64,000 nucleotides of DNA from Carallia brachiata (GCA_021464245.1 JADCRB010000104.1:744001-808000), one strand, 5' to 3'. Counted from the stretch's first letter, positions 12,050 through 23,842 are shown. Notes: a model not told the origin generated them from the letters alone. Translations and numbers: made by a program.

Positions 12050-12730
12050 TTAGATTATATAGATTTTTAAAAAATAAAATTTTTTAATATTTCTACTCAA
12101 ATTTTTAGTATTCTTACTCAAATTTTTAATTTTGAACTCTTAGCTATTTCAAATTTTTAAAATTATGTATAAATACTTAAAATTTGAGTAATAGTTGACT
12201 AAAATTTTTAGTGTTTTTACTCAAATTTTTATTTTTGAGTACTTAATTACTCAAATTTTTAAAATTATGTACAAATATTTTAAATTTGAGTAGTAGTAGA
12301 CTCAAATTTTTAGTATTTTTACTAAAATTTTTAGTTTTGAGCACTTAACTACTCAAATTTTTAAATTTATGTATAAATACTCAAAATTTGAGTAGAAGCA
12401 GACTCAAATTTTTAATATTTTTACTCAAATTTTTAGTTTTAAACACCTAACTACTTAAATTTTTAAAATTATGTATAAATATTCAAAATTTGAGTAGAAG
12501 TTGACTTAAATTTTTAGTACTTTTATTTAAATTTTTAGTTTTAAACACCAACTACTCAAATTTTTAAAATTATGTACTAATACTCGAAATTTAAGTAGAA
12601 GAAGATTCAAATTTTTAGCACTTATATAAAAATTTTTAATTTTGTGCACCAATTACTTAAATTTTTAAAATTATGTACTATTACTCAAAATTTAAAAACA
12701 ATTAGATAATTTTTAATTTTAAGTACCTAA
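12050..12730. repeat. Minisatellite, ~102-bp unit, about six copies
   Basis: A unit made of TACTCAAATTTTTAGTTTTG, then a CTACTCAAATTTTTAAAATT block, then ATGTATAAATACTCAAAATT recurs. Equivalent points fall at about 12117, 12220, 12322, 12424, 12526 and 12627, a period of 101-103 bp. Units are diverged but in register. Internally each unit contains sub-repeats of the AAATTTTTA motif. There is no coding potential. Confidence 0.8.
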
Positions 12731-12834
12731 CTACTAAAATTATATTATTGTCATCATATTGTGATTTTGAGAAAAGGTAATTTTAAAAAATATTCAACAA
12801 ACATATTTTAGTAACTTGGTATCATTTTATGAAA

Positions 12835-14005
12835 AGCTATCATATTTTTTTTTTGGTTAACCCAAGAGCAACTAGATTACGAAGAGATTCTCCTCTTTTT
12901 TTTTTTTTATATTCATCGTTTAAAATATTTTAAAGGTCACAATTTTCCTTTGAGAAAAAGTATGATTTTATCTATTATTTTTATGTTTTTTGAAACTTTT
13001 ACCCACGATAATTTTTTTTTTTTAAATCCATCATCATCATTTTTTCCGCCAACCTTTTCACAATTTTTCGTTAGTTAACTCTTAAATCTAACACATGACA
13101 ATCTAATTAGTAACACGTCATTGTACTCATATGTTACGTCAGTATTAAATTATGATGTGATAATTATAATCTTTAAAAAAATTATGATTATTTTTTTAAA
13201 AAATATTTTGATAAATATTAAAATAATTAAAACATAAAAAATTTTATTTGTAAAAAGTAAAATCCTCTCCCTCAATCAATTTATCCCTTTTCAAAACAAA
13301 ATATTCCCATTTACCAAAGCATTGGAGCGGCGATAGAATTCCCTCAAAAATTTAAGCATGGCATAATTGGAGATGCGTTCACTCATGTTGTGCCTGCCAA
13401 TGCCAATTCCATTTAGACCACCATAATTCCTTGGGACGATGAGCACTTGGAGGCGTCAATGGCATCAACGAGTCGACGGAAGGCTGCAACGATAGTGCTG
13501 ATCTAGAAAATACCAGCTGTCGTAGCATGCGATGGGCTTTTGGAAATTGATGATGCAACGGCGGATGACGGAGCGAATTGATTGAGGGAGAGAGTAACAT
13601 TTTTTAGTAATAAACTATTTCAAACTTTTAATTATTTTAATATTTATTAAAATAATTTTGAAAAAAAACATAAATTCAAAATCATAAATTTTTTTAAAAA
13701 AATTGCAATTGTCACGTCATCATTTAATGTTGATGTGGCATATGATTACGACGACATATCGTTGATCAGATCACCACATGTCGGAATTAACAATTAACTA
13801 ACAGAAAAAAATGAAAAAAGTAGACAAAGTAAATATGAAGGGTGGATTCTCAAAAAAAAAAAAAAATTTGTTATAAGTGAACTTCTTAAAAAACATAAAA
13901 ATAATAGATGAAATCATATTTTTCATCTTTTTCTTTTTCTCATCAAACCTTTATAACATCCTTAGTTAAAAAAAAATCTTTATGATAGGTAATCCTTATA
14001 TTTTA
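12835..14005. mobile_element. Large inverted-repeat element with GC-richer core
   Basis: Two arms of roughly 400 bp (about 12835-13275 and 13575-14005) are inverted copies. Matching landmarks are CTATCATA at both outer ends, TATGATTTTATCTATTATTT, the CGTTAGTTAACT region, an AATATTAAAATAATTAAAA block and the inner TCCCTCAATCAATT. Arms are diverged, so it is old. The ~300-bp core (13276-13574) is clearly richer in G and C and looks like captured gene sequence, but both strands carry stops and I cannot identify it. The layout resembles a Mutator-like or fold-back transposon carrying a gene fragment. The target duplication is not resolved. Confidence 0.6.
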
Positions 14006-14102
14006 ACATTAATTTATTATACTCATATTTTAAATAAGTACAAATAATATGTACGTGAAATTAATAGGGGGTGCAAATATCTTGAAAAAGCGTTAATAAT
14101 TA

Positions 14103-14281
14103 AGTGTGTTTCATAGGTTAGTATAGGATAGTATAAGTTAAAAGTTAATTATTTTACCTTAATTTATATTTGATTGATTAATATGATAGGTTAATATAGA
14201 TTTGTTATGCTATATTTATGATATAATATTATCTCTTACGAGTTAGTCTATCTTATCTTATGGATTAGTGTTAACAGACTG
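14103..14281. mobile_element. Possible small MITE
   Basis: The left end GTGTGTTTCATAGGTTAGTA resembles the reverse complement of the right end (GTCTGTTAACACTAATCCAT), with AGGATAG/AAGATAG continuing inward. The inverted ends are imperfect and no target duplication is clear. Confidence 0.25.
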
Positions 14282-14414
14282 TTGACATGATATTTTTGTG
14301 CAAAATATTAATTTTTTTTGAAAAAAATGTAAAATTTCCAATAAAGTGAAAAAGGGGAAAAAAATTAAAGAAATCTCAATCTCCATCACCGCCGTTCGCG
14401 GCCACCACCCCTGC

Positions 14415-14640
14415 CTCCACGCCTAACTTATAGATGCCTTCGTCGATGATAGATTTCTGAATAATTTTGCACACACTCGCGCACTCTTTAGCGTAGTCTG
14501 AGGAGACAATGCACTCAGCGATGGACCTGAAGTCCTACATAGCAATTGAAGAGACTTTTTCGACCTTAGAGCTGGAATCGCCCGCGGCAACCACCATATC
14601 GTCGTCGTTGGGCGATTCACCTTCAAAATCGGAGATGCTG
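14415..14640 (-). pseudogene. EXO70 exocyst subunit relic
   Basis: Read on the minus strand the sequence gives SISDFEGESPNDDDMVV, then KVEKVSSIAM, a TAG stop at 14535-14537, then DFRSIAECIVSSDYAKECA, KIIQKSIIDEGIYKLGVE. This matches the conserved region of plant EXO70 proteins around the phrase A-D-L-R-x-I-A-x-x-M. EXO70 is a subunit of the exocyst, which tethers secretory vesicles at the plasma membrane. Only about 75 codons remain, with an in-frame stop and no flanking EXO70 sequence, so it is a non-functional fragment. It abuts the BBE-like pseudogene at 14650, in opposite orientation. Confidence 0.7.
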
Positions 14641-14649
14641 GAGCCCTAG

Positions 14650-17129
14650 CAATGCCTTTCTCTTTATTCCGAAAGCTCCATTTCTAAGGTAATTTATACC
14701 CCTACCAATTCCTCATTTTCATCATTCTTGGAGTTCAATGTCCAAAACCTGCGTTTCGACACAATTTCCACACCAAAGCCTCTCGTCATTGTCACGCCAA
14801 CTAATGAATCCCACATTCAAGCTACCATTTTTTGTGCACCAAGGCACAACCTTCAAGCCCGAATTCGGAGCGGGGGACACCACGTTGACGGCCTTTCTTA
14901 CCTTTCTTTTAGTCCTCTTCCGTTCGTCATTATGGATCTTGTTAGGCTTCGAACGATCAACATCGATTCGAAGAGGAACACTGCATCGATTCAAGCCGGC
15001 GCGACGTAAGGTGAAGTCTACCAACATAGTAGAACTCTTGCCTTCCTAGCAGGCCTTTGTCCGACTGTTGGCGTTGGTGGCCACTTTAGTGCAATGATTT
15101 TAGAATCGAACCGAACTAGTCAGTTCGACTGGAAGAATCGAAAACCGACCCTTAGTCCGGTTCGGTTCATATTCTAAAACCGGATAATATCAGAACCGAT
15201 CAGTTTTTAGCAAATCGGATCGATTCAACTAAGAACCAATGAATCGGTCGCAATTCATCCGGTTTGATCAATTAGTTTACTATGCCAATAATTTGGAAAA
15301 ATCTAACTAAAATTAAGTCCATGAGCAATCGAACTCACCACCTCAAGATTGATTACAACGACAGCCTGCCACTAGTCTATCTTGTGCTTTTGATGACTTT
15401 TGGACAAGTAAAATATATATAGTTGAATTATTTTGTTTCTTTATTCAAAATTAACTTATTCATATAAAACATTTTGACTTAGAAAGCGGAAAATGTATTT
15501 TTTTAATTTTAAATATTTTTTAAGTTAAAATATATTTCTCTTTGAAAAGACACAAAAAAATCACTTTAGACTAAAAAAACATATCATTTTAATATACTTT
15601 ATAATTAAGTTTTTTTTTTACATAAATTAGTTACTTTTACTAGTTAATTACATTAAATTATTTGTCTATGTCCATACGTTATATTAATAAATTTTAACAT
15701 ATATTAAATTATATTAAATTGTTGTATTCGTAATTATCTATTTGTATACAATATGTTTCTTTATTTTTTAATATTATTATTTAGTAAATTATTATTACAT
15801 GTAATTAAATCTCACATATAATATTATAATATGTATAATATTTATATTTTATATATTATCACATATTATATTAAATTTTTTTTATATATTTAATATTAAA
15901 TATCGATTTTACCGGTTCAACTACGGTTAAACCGGTTGAACTGGTTGAACTTTGAATCTCTTACTTTTTCAGTTCAATAAACAGTTCGGTTCTTAAAACC
16001 TTGCTTTAGTGGAGGAGGCTATGGCACGTTAATGCGTAAATGTGGTCTTGCTGCGGACAATGTGATCGATGCGCATCCGATTGATGTCAATGGTAGAATT
16101 CACAACAGAGCGTCGATGGGAGAGGATCTCTTTTGGGCTATTCGCGGCTGCGGAGGCAATACCTTCGGAGTTGTCGTTGCTTGGAAAGTGAATTTGGTAC
16201 AAGTTCCATCTACGGTGACGATATTCACTATTCAAAAGGCTTCAGAACAAAATGCAATCGAACTTGCCAATCGCTGGCAATACGTCGCGAATAAGCTTCC
16301 TAATGATATATTCCTGCAGCTTCTTATCAGGACTGTGAGCTCTGCTTCTACTCCAGGAGGAAATTTAAGTGTAAGTGTAAGAGCTGAATTTAACGCCATG
16401 TTTCTAGGTGGGATTGACAGCCTTCTTCCATTGATGCAAGACCAATTCCCCGAGCTTGGACTCGCCAAGGAAGATTGCGCCGAAATGAGCTGGATCCAGG
16501 CTCAAGCAAACTTTGCCATGGTTGCTTCAGGATTCCCAATTGACAACAACATATCCTTAGATTTTTTCACAAACAGAACTGATATGTGGAAAGAGAGAAT
16601 CAAAGAGAAGTCCGACTATGTGATGCAAATTGTTCCTGAAAAGGCATTTCGTGGAATTTGGAAAAGATTACAGGGATTTGAGAATGTTCTCTTAGCTTTA
16701 TCTCCGTACGGAGGGAAAATGAGTGAGATCTCAGATTCGAGCACTCCGTTTCCACACAGAGCTGGGAATTTGTACAAGATCGGATACGGAATATCTTGGG
16801 ACAGTGGAGATGAAGATGCATCCCAAAGGAATATAAATTGGATGAGAGGGCTTTACAAGTACATGACTCCATTTGTTTCTAAAGACCCCAGATCAGCATA
16901 TGTAAACCATAGGGATCTGGATATGGGGATGAACAATGTCCAAGGTAAGACAAGCTACGAGCAAGCAAGAATCTGGGGTTCCAAATACTACAGGAATAAT
17001 TTTGACAGGTTAGTGCGTGTCAAAATTAAGATTGATCTTACTGATTTCTTTCGGAATGAACAGCGCATCCTACCTGTTAGTGCAACTATATTTAGTGGGA
17101 ATTGGTACAATCAAATTAGGGTTCTATGA
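14650..17129 (+). pseudogene. BBE-like pseudogene split by a hAT-like insertion
   Basis: Homology begins abruptly at QCLSLYSESSISKVIYTP (14650), without signal peptide or start codon, directly after a stop. The FAD domain follows (IRSGGHHVDGLSY), then a TAA at 15007-15009 where the family has Leu, then a stretch missing several residues (GEVYQHSRTLAF), then CPTVGVGGHFS. There a 912-bp transposon (15092-16003) interrupts the reading frame; removing it and one 8-bp target copy rejoins GHFS with GGGYG. The remainder (16032 onward) is open, including GEDLFWAIRGCGGNTFGVV and NHRDLDMGMNN, but the end degrades from FFRNEQRILP into unrelated sequence. The active-site Y-K-I-Q phrase reads YKIG. Four independent defects make it a clear pseudogene. 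Confidence 0.9.
15092..16003. mobile_element. hAT-like non-autonomous transposon
   Basis: It is flanked by a perfect 8-bp direct repeat, CTTTAGTG (15084-15091 and 16004-16011). Its ends are imperfect inverted repeats: CAATGATTTTAGAATCGAAC on the left and CAAGGTTTTAAGAACCGAAC as the reverse complement of the right (about 17 of the first 24 positions agree). The 8-bp target duplication is typical of the hAT superfamily. Subterminal CGGTTCGGTT-type motifs are repeated inside both ends. The body is AT-rich and non-coding, so it would need transposase from elsewhere. Confidence 0.85.
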
Positions 17130-17135
17130 ATTAAT

Positions 17136-17573
17136 TGTTGGGGAATTTTCAAAATATAAAAGGTCGTGTCCCCTAGTTAATTTGGTAGTTATGGAGATGC
17201 GTCCATTGATGAAGAGAAACGTTAAAAGAGTCGTGTCTATGGGGCCCAAAAGACGCATCTCTTGACCAAATAACTACCGAATTAATCTCCTTATAAATAT
17301 GTGATGTGGTCAGTCACATAGATATAGAGAAGACAGAAAAATCCACACATTATATAATAGTAATTCTGCAACACTACAAAAGTTATTCTCGAGGGCTTGA
17401 TTTCAGTAGTGCAAACTGCAGTCAAGTGTTGCTTCATTTTATCCTGTGAGGGAATTCGCTATAACCTGCTTGCACCGATATGAGGGCGAATTTTGCCTTA
17501 AGGAAAGTGGCATTGTTACACGACTTGAAGCAATTCTTTCATTTCTAATCTCACCCTCATTTTTTTTCCAACA
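17136..17573 (+). mobile_element. Solo LTR with exact empty site in copy A
   Basis: Begins TGTTGGGGAATTTTC and ends TTTTTTTCCAACA, with TG...CA termini, and is flanked by TTAAT on both sides (17131-17135, 17574-17578). Copy A reads straight across as GAATTAATCAATATAAATT, the unoccupied site. The 438-bp length, an internal TATAAATATG box near 17293 and absence of an internal domain fit an LTR left by recombination of a full retrotransposon, probably Copia-like in size. Confidence 0.85.
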
Positions 17574-19396
17574 TTAATCAATATAAATTAGATTGTAATC
17601 AATGAATATCATAATAGAATTGTAGTAATATTACAATATAATTGCTAAAGTTTATATATTTTATGAAATATATAATTCAATAAAAAAGATGTAACTTTTA
17701 TAAGTCATGTGAACTTTAAATTTTTATTTTTTATATTTTTCTTTTTTCTCTATCTTTATTACCTGTCTTTTCTCATAGTTTTTTCTATATATAAAAACAC
17801 CACCTTTCTCCTGGTGGGTGGTGATCATGATTCTTAACCTTAAAAACTGGGAGATGTTTCATTTCCTTTTGACCACACTCGATAACATATAAGAGTTCTT
17901 TTGCATACCTTAACAATGTCTAGTGTGCACTTAGTTTGAGTCTTGGGAAAATTTTTCAATCCTCTTCTTGCTCTTTAAGGGGGGAAAACATAACAAATCC
18001 AGTTTTCATCGACAAAAATTTAAACCACGCATACTTTGAGTCTTACAAAAAATTTACCAAAAGTACTAAATTGTCACTTTGCAAATCAAAATGTTTTGGA
18101 GCGCTGATTGTTCCCAAATCGAAGAACCTACAATTAAATTTCTGTCTACAAACAGAAAGTTTTTATGCAATGTCTTCTTATATTAATTTATCTTCAACCC
18201 CTTTTCAGTATGTGGAGATACTTCCTCATTCAGTGGCGGATGCAATGTAACATAGAGGATAAAAGCAGTGATATCAATGCTGTTGAGTTGGTTCTAATTA
18301 TTAACTGGGTCATTTCAATCCTAATCAAACAGCAGCCCAAATTGCACTTAGCGCCACGGTGCCTCCCATGAGCTTATTTAAAGCCCACTCATCATGTAAA
18401 ATGGCTTCAGCCCTTTCCTAATGCAAACTTCGATAACATTGGCTTCCACTTTTCCCGAATTCTTAGCAAATTTAAACAAATTTGAACCAAAATCAGAGTC
18501 GAGTCAAGCTGTTTGGATTCTTGGGTTGCTCGGATTTCTGAGTATTGTAGATATTGAGTTTCAAGTTTATTAAGTGTTGGATCGTTTTAATTTTAAAGTA
18601 TTTTAGATTTTGAATTCATTAATTTTTGAGTTATCAGGTTTTGGATATTTTAGGTCTATAGGGTCTGAAATTCATCGAGTTTTGAGTTCATTGGTTTCAA
18701 CTATCATGTTGTGTGGATTTTGAACTCGAATTATTTGAATTTGGGGTTTTGTGGATTTAGGTTAACTAATTTTCAAGTCAATTGGTTTTTGATTGTTTTA
18801 GTTTCAAATTATTTCAAATTTGAGGGATTTGAATTATGTGTCATTAACTTTTTTAAGTCAATATGGATGAGATCGAATCGGATTTTAAGTAGTTTAACTC
18901 GAATTTTTTTGAGTCGGATAAGTTTTTACTACTTCTAATTTGAACGCTTAAAAGGTTAGCTTTTAGACTTCTTCTTCCTTAAATTTCAATGAAGGGTTTT
19001 CATTTATGAAGATTAACCCTGAATGTATCCTGAAGGTTGGTTAATGGACAATCACCAAGACTTTTGGATCTCTATCGAAACTATTCACTTAGAGAATTTT
19101 TAAAGCATGTAACCTTTGACAATTATTAATACAGCAAGCAATGGAAGAATATTTCATTCAACGAGATTGGAATTTATAAAAGTAAAGAGGTACGGAAAAT
19201 TCAGAAGCTTAAACTTTAAAAATTTGATAAAGGGTCTTCTAAATAACCACAAGTCTATGTTTTGTATGAAAAAATAGAGCATAAGAAAGGAATTCTTTTT
19301 TTTTTTTGTCCGAATATATTTATATTGGGGAAGAAAATTTAACTATTAGTGAGTTCTAAGAACCAATCTTAAATTTTATCTCGAGTTTTATACTTA

Positions 19397-19676
19397 GGAT
19401 TTGTTTGTTTGTTGGAAAATAATTTGTTTCTATAAAATATTTGCAGGAAAAAATATTTTCAGTAAAAATAATGATTTTTTCTTATCATTCACTTAAAGCA
19501 CACTTTGTGTTTTTCTCGACAAATAACTTACGCTTAGAATAAGCTGAAGTTATTTTACTTGAAAATTCCAAAACTTTCCAAAAATTTTTTATTGACTACT
19601 TATTTTACGTGAAACAAACGCCAAAAAATGAAGAAAATTTTTCCTGTGAAATATTTTACAGGAAATAAACACACCC
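19397..19676. mobile_element. Tourist-like MITE, 280 bp (copy 1)
   Basis: Left end GGATTTGTTTGTTT after TTA. The reverse complement of the right end is GGGTGTGTTTATTT. The interior shares TTTACAGGAAA, CTGAAGTTATTTT and TATCATTCACTTAAAG-type motifs with the 280-bp element at 54555. The family looks like PIF/Harbinger (Tourist) MITEs with TTA targets; here the right target copy reads TTT. It lies only in duplication copy B. Confidence 0.65.
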
Positions 19677-20298
19677 TTTGTAACCAGTAGGCAAAACCTG
19701 ATAGTTTGAAAGAAAGGAAATTAATCGAAAACTATTTGGTTAAAGTTTTTTGCTTCATTAATTGCAAACTTCAGTCCAATTGCAGAACCATTTTTGAATA
19801 GGTTATACATAAAGGCAGGAAAACAATTTAAGCCTTGGGAATACTGAAGACAAACCAAGGATCGAAATCCACATACTGCAGCAACCCTAAAGACAATGCA
19901 AACAAACCATGAAGGGGACAGAAACCAAGTTAATCTTTAAGAATTGAAATTAGGAATGAACTAGACCTGTGGCCACACAACCCCAACAAAAACCATATTC
20001 ATTTGCTCCTTCTAGTAATTTTGGAGACTAGGGAGTTTTGTTGCACCCTCCATGAGGGTGGCAGAACCTTGGCTATGGCCGAGGATACTTCAATCTCAAG
20101 TTAAAAATATGCAACCAAGAATAAAGAAACCAATTTGAGTGTAAATCTTTTATTATTATTATTTTTTGAACATCATTTTCAATTTTATTTATAAAATCCC
20201 TAAGTAAAAGGGATATCCACCAAAACAAATCTTTGAAAGATCATATCTCTAGATTCTCTATACATTCCCAAATAGTACAATTTAACAAAATTATAATA
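19677..20298. other. Sequence present only in duplication copy B
   Basis: Non-coding stretch between the MITE and the point where collinearity with copy A resumes (TTTAGTTAAACACAACGCAA). It has a more mixed base composition than the surroundings. I cannot tell whether it was inserted in B or deleted from A. No domain or terminal repeats recognised. Confidence 0.5.
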
Positions 20299-21792
20299 TC
20301 ATTTAGTTAAACACAACGCAACATCTTTGTTATATCTTTTACTTATAATTTCCTATTCAATATCACTATCTTTTGTTGTTGCCTTTACTCACCTGTCCTT
20401 TACTAAGACTAGCACTTTAATTATTAGGAGTGTAAACCTATCTAAGTGATTCATATGGTTATATATTTTAACTAATCTCAGTTCTTCTAACTTAAAGAAA
20501 GCAACATTACCTAAAAGCATTTGTTGGTCAAATTGAATGGTTTAGAGAGAAAATTTATATTTAAACTACCACAGTGACATTTTGAAAATTTTAAATCATA
20601 ACTAATCTGTTAACTATTCAAATTACCTTAACTAATTCGTCATTTTACAGATTAATTTAAGTGGTTTTGACATTTTTTGCTAAATTGTTCAGATATCAAA
20701 TTACCACCAACAATTTCCACCTTTTTTGTTTCTTCCATGCATGAAGCTTCTCGCATGGAGCAACCCCAACTTAATCAAGCAAAGCCCTGGATGCTATACA
20801 TCTGTCAAGCAGCCAGCTTAGTGGGCCTAATCTATGAAAAGCCACATATTTTCAAGATGTTGGTCAGGAAACCAAAGGGCGGACCTTTATTTAATCCGAT
20901 CTTCAACGTTATATCTTTATGCTGAGGTGAGCCTACATCTCTGTTATATATTTTTTAAAATATTAATTAGGGGTAAATTGAGGTGGTTAATTGTGGTTTT
21001 AAAAATTATAAAATTGCTACCAATTTGTTATTGACAATTTTGAAATTTTAAAAATTACGAATAATTTTTATTTTTACATTTTTAGCAGATACGGATAAAT
21101 ATTATGTGAGTTATGCAGTTTTTGACAAATTAAGTGATTTTTGAACAGCGGCTAATGTTCCCATATTGATTGAAATGCCCAAAAATTTTTGACTTTTCGT
21201 CAATCAAAGCAGAAAAGTCAAGGTTGCTCATGCTCTTGCACACTTTGCATGACCTTGTACACTGGAGAGAACTCTTGGCGCCAGGATGATATTCTAGAGG
21301 CTGCCTCTCTCATTGATGACATCTTTTAAGATATTGAATGAAATTTCAATAAATTGATTCTCCACACAAAAAACAAAAGAGAAAAAAGTCAATGTTGCTT
21401 CTCCATTTCTTCAATTGGAAATTTCTTACTTGTTAGAAACTCTAATCTGGAGCTTAAAAGTTCCTCTAATTGCTTGCAATCCTCATTCACGTCTGTAAAA
21501 ACATCAATTTTGAAGATGACTTTCACTGTCGCTGGAACAAGATTATAGAATAGTCTCTTTATCTTCCAAACGAAGGAATGAAAGTTGAGGAAGCCGCCGG
21601 ACGTGGGAGGAGGATATGAAAATCACGAGTTTTGACAAATCTGTGGGAGAAAATGGAAGAAAAATTACATCAAAACAAATGTGAAAATATTCCAAATTGT
21701 ATTTGAAAATCTAGAGATCAACCATTGTTATAGCACATGCAAAGTCAAACTTGGCACTGGTTGAGTTCTTCAAAAGCTTTCCCCCTCAACAT

Positions 21793-21800
21793 TATAAATA
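21793..21800 (+). promoter_or_regulatory. TATA box of BBE-like gene B
   Basis: TATAAATA, identical in sequence and spacing to the copy A box, 50 bp before the preferred ATG at 21850. The promoter down to about 21200 is nearly unchanged from copy A, including three AGTCAA (W-box core, reverse) motifs. Confidence 0.6.
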
Positions 21801-21849
21801 GGGTGCCCCTTGGAGAACTTTGATGAATATCAACAAAAAGTTAACAAAG

Positions 21850-23457
21850 ATGAATTCTTTGAGATCTTCTTCAATGTTCCCTCTAATCTCCTTTCTTCTC
21901 ATCTTTTCACTTCCATGGGTATCTTTGGCTGACACCCATGAGGATTTTCTCCAATGTCTTTCTCAAGACCCCACCATTTCCATGGAAATTTACACCACAA
22001 AAAGCCCCAACTATTCATCTGTTTTGCAATTCTCTTTGCAAAATCCAAGGTTCAACACCTCTGCCACCCCAAAACCCCTAGTAATTGTCACACCAACTAA
22101 TGTTTCTCATGTTCAAGCTGTCATTCTTTGTGCAAAAGAACATGACATGCAATTGAGAATTAGAAGTGGAGGCCATGATTATGAGGGTCTTTCTTATGTT
22201 TCTTCCCTTCCATTTGTCATCCTTGATCTCATTAATCTTTCAGAAATCACAGTTGATGTGGAAAACAGCCATGCATGGGTTCAAGCTGGTGCCACTCTTG
22301 GTCAAGTTTATTATAGAATTGCTGAGAAAAGTAGAACCCTTGCTTTCCCTGCTGGGGTTTGCCCAACTGTGGGAGTTGGTGGGCACTTCAGTGGTGGAGG
22401 GTATGGCATGTTGCTGCGAAAATATGGCCTCGCAGCTGATAACATAATTGATGCACAACTGATTGATGTGAAGGGCAGAATCCTCGATCGTTCTTCAATG
22501 GGAGAGGATCTATTTTGGGCGATTCGCGGTGGTGGAGGGAACACCTTTGGAGTTGTGATCGCATGGAAAATAAACTTGGTTCCGGTTCCGGCTACGGTTA
22601 CAGTATTCACAATCCTGAGGACCTTGGAACAGAATGCAACCAAGCTCGTCCATCGTTGGCAATACGTAGCAGACAAGTTTCAGGAAGATCTATTTATTAG
22701 AATTATCTTCAGGAGGATCAACTCCACCGGAGCAGGAAACACAACAACAATACGAGCCGCATTCAATTCCTTGTATCTTGGTGGGATTGATAGCCTTCTT
22801 CCATTAATGCAAGAGAGCTTCCCTGAGCTCGGCTTGGTAAAAGAAGATTGCATTGAGATGAGTTGGATCGAGGCCATCCTGTACCATGCCGGATTCTCGA
22901 ACACAACGTCCCTAGATGTTTTGCTCGATCGGACCCCTTTAACCAAGAGGAGTTTCAAAGCAAAATCCGACTATGTCCAGGAACCTATGCCTGAAGCTGC
23001 ATTAGAAGGGATATGGAAAATGTTCTATGAGATAGACATTGAAGCTCCTGAACTGATCTTCAGTCCTTATGGAGGAAAAATGAGTGAGATCTCAGATTCG
23101 AGCATTCCGTTTCCCCATCGAGCTGGAAACATCTACAAAATCCAGCATTTGGTGTACTGGGATGAGGACGAGGAAGACATTGAAGCAGCTCAGAGATATA
23201 TAAGCTGGATCAGACGGCTGTACAGTTACCTGGCACCATATGTTTCTAAGAATCCTCGAGCTGCATATATCAACTATAGGGATATCGATATTGGATCGAA
23301 CAACATTGAAGGAATCACTAGTTACAAGCAAGCAAGCATCTGGGGTGTCAAATATTTTAAGAAAAATTTTGACAGATTGGTGCATGTGAAGACACAGGTT
23401 GATCCTGACAATTTCTTCAAAAATGAGCAGAGCATACCACCTCTGCAATCTTGGTGA
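21850..23457 (+). CDS. BBE-like FAD oxidoreductase, copy B
   Basis: Intact 535-aa paralogue of the gene at 9596, differing at about 12 residues that I count by eye (for example Ser/Arg in the IIF(S/R)RINSTG stretch, Gln/Glu, Thr/Asp near the C-terminus, final Leu/Trp). All functional positions are unchanged: signal peptide 1-27, His109, Cys171, Val174 at the oxygen gate, YKIQ (about 429-432) and YINYRDIDIG. Changes are mostly conservative and no frame is broken, which suggests selection is retaining the protein. A polyadenylation-like AATAAA lies at 23568. Because promoter and coding region are so alike, the two copies are likely co-expressed and hard to tell apart with short reads. Confidence 0.95.
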   Translation: MNSLRSSSMFPLISFLLIFSLPWVSLADTHEDFLQCLSQDPTISMEIYTTKSPNYSSVLQFSLQNPRFNTSATPKPLVIVTPTNVSHVQAVILCAKEHDMQLRIRSGGHDYEGLSYVSSLPFVILDLINLSEITVDVENSHAWVQAGATLGQVYYRIAEKSRTLAFPAGVCPTVGVGGHFSGGGYGMLLRKYGLAADNIIDAQLIDVKGRILDRSSMGEDLFWAIRGGGGNTFGVVIAWKINLVPVPATVTVFTILRTLEQNATKLVHRWQYVADKFQEDLFIRIIFRRINSTGAGNTTTIRAAFNSLYLGGIDSLLPLMQESFPELGLVKEDCIEMSWIEAILYHAGFSNTTSLDVLLDRTPLTKRSFKAKSDYVQEPMPEAALEGIWKMFYEIDIEAPELIFSPYGGKMSEISDSSIPFPHRAGNIYKIQHLVYWDEDEEDIEAAQRYISWIRRLYSYLAPYVSKNPRAAYINYRDIDIGSNNIEGITSYKQASIWGVKYFKKNFDRLVHVKTQVDPDNFFKNEQSIPPLQSW

Positions 23458-23842
23458 TGAGTAGAGGAGAGTTCATGCAATGTGGGGGAAAGAAATTATA
23501 CATAACTGCATATAACCATGTTTGTGCTCTATAAATATATATTTGTTAGTACTATTTATTAATCTCCAATAAAATTGTCATAGCCCAGTTGCATCTTTCT
23601 TTGTATATTTGTTTGTTTGTAAGGAATATATATTTGTTTGTAATGTATATTTGTTTGTGCTAGAATTGTCAGAAGCACTCTCTATAGTCTAGTCAGTTGA
23701 AACTTGGTGTCTTAGACCTCTAGATCTAGAGCTCAAATCTCATATTTGGTGTTTATCCTTCTTCTTCTTTTACTGTTGGATTACCAGTTTTCGATATGCT
23801 TGGTCTAGCAGTATAGTTTCATAATAGGTCTCTAATAAAATT

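Noticed and set aside
12050..12730. CRISPR-like spaced repeat
   Set aside because: The whole ~102-bp unit repeats, without unique spacers, and the genome is a plant; it is a minisatellite.
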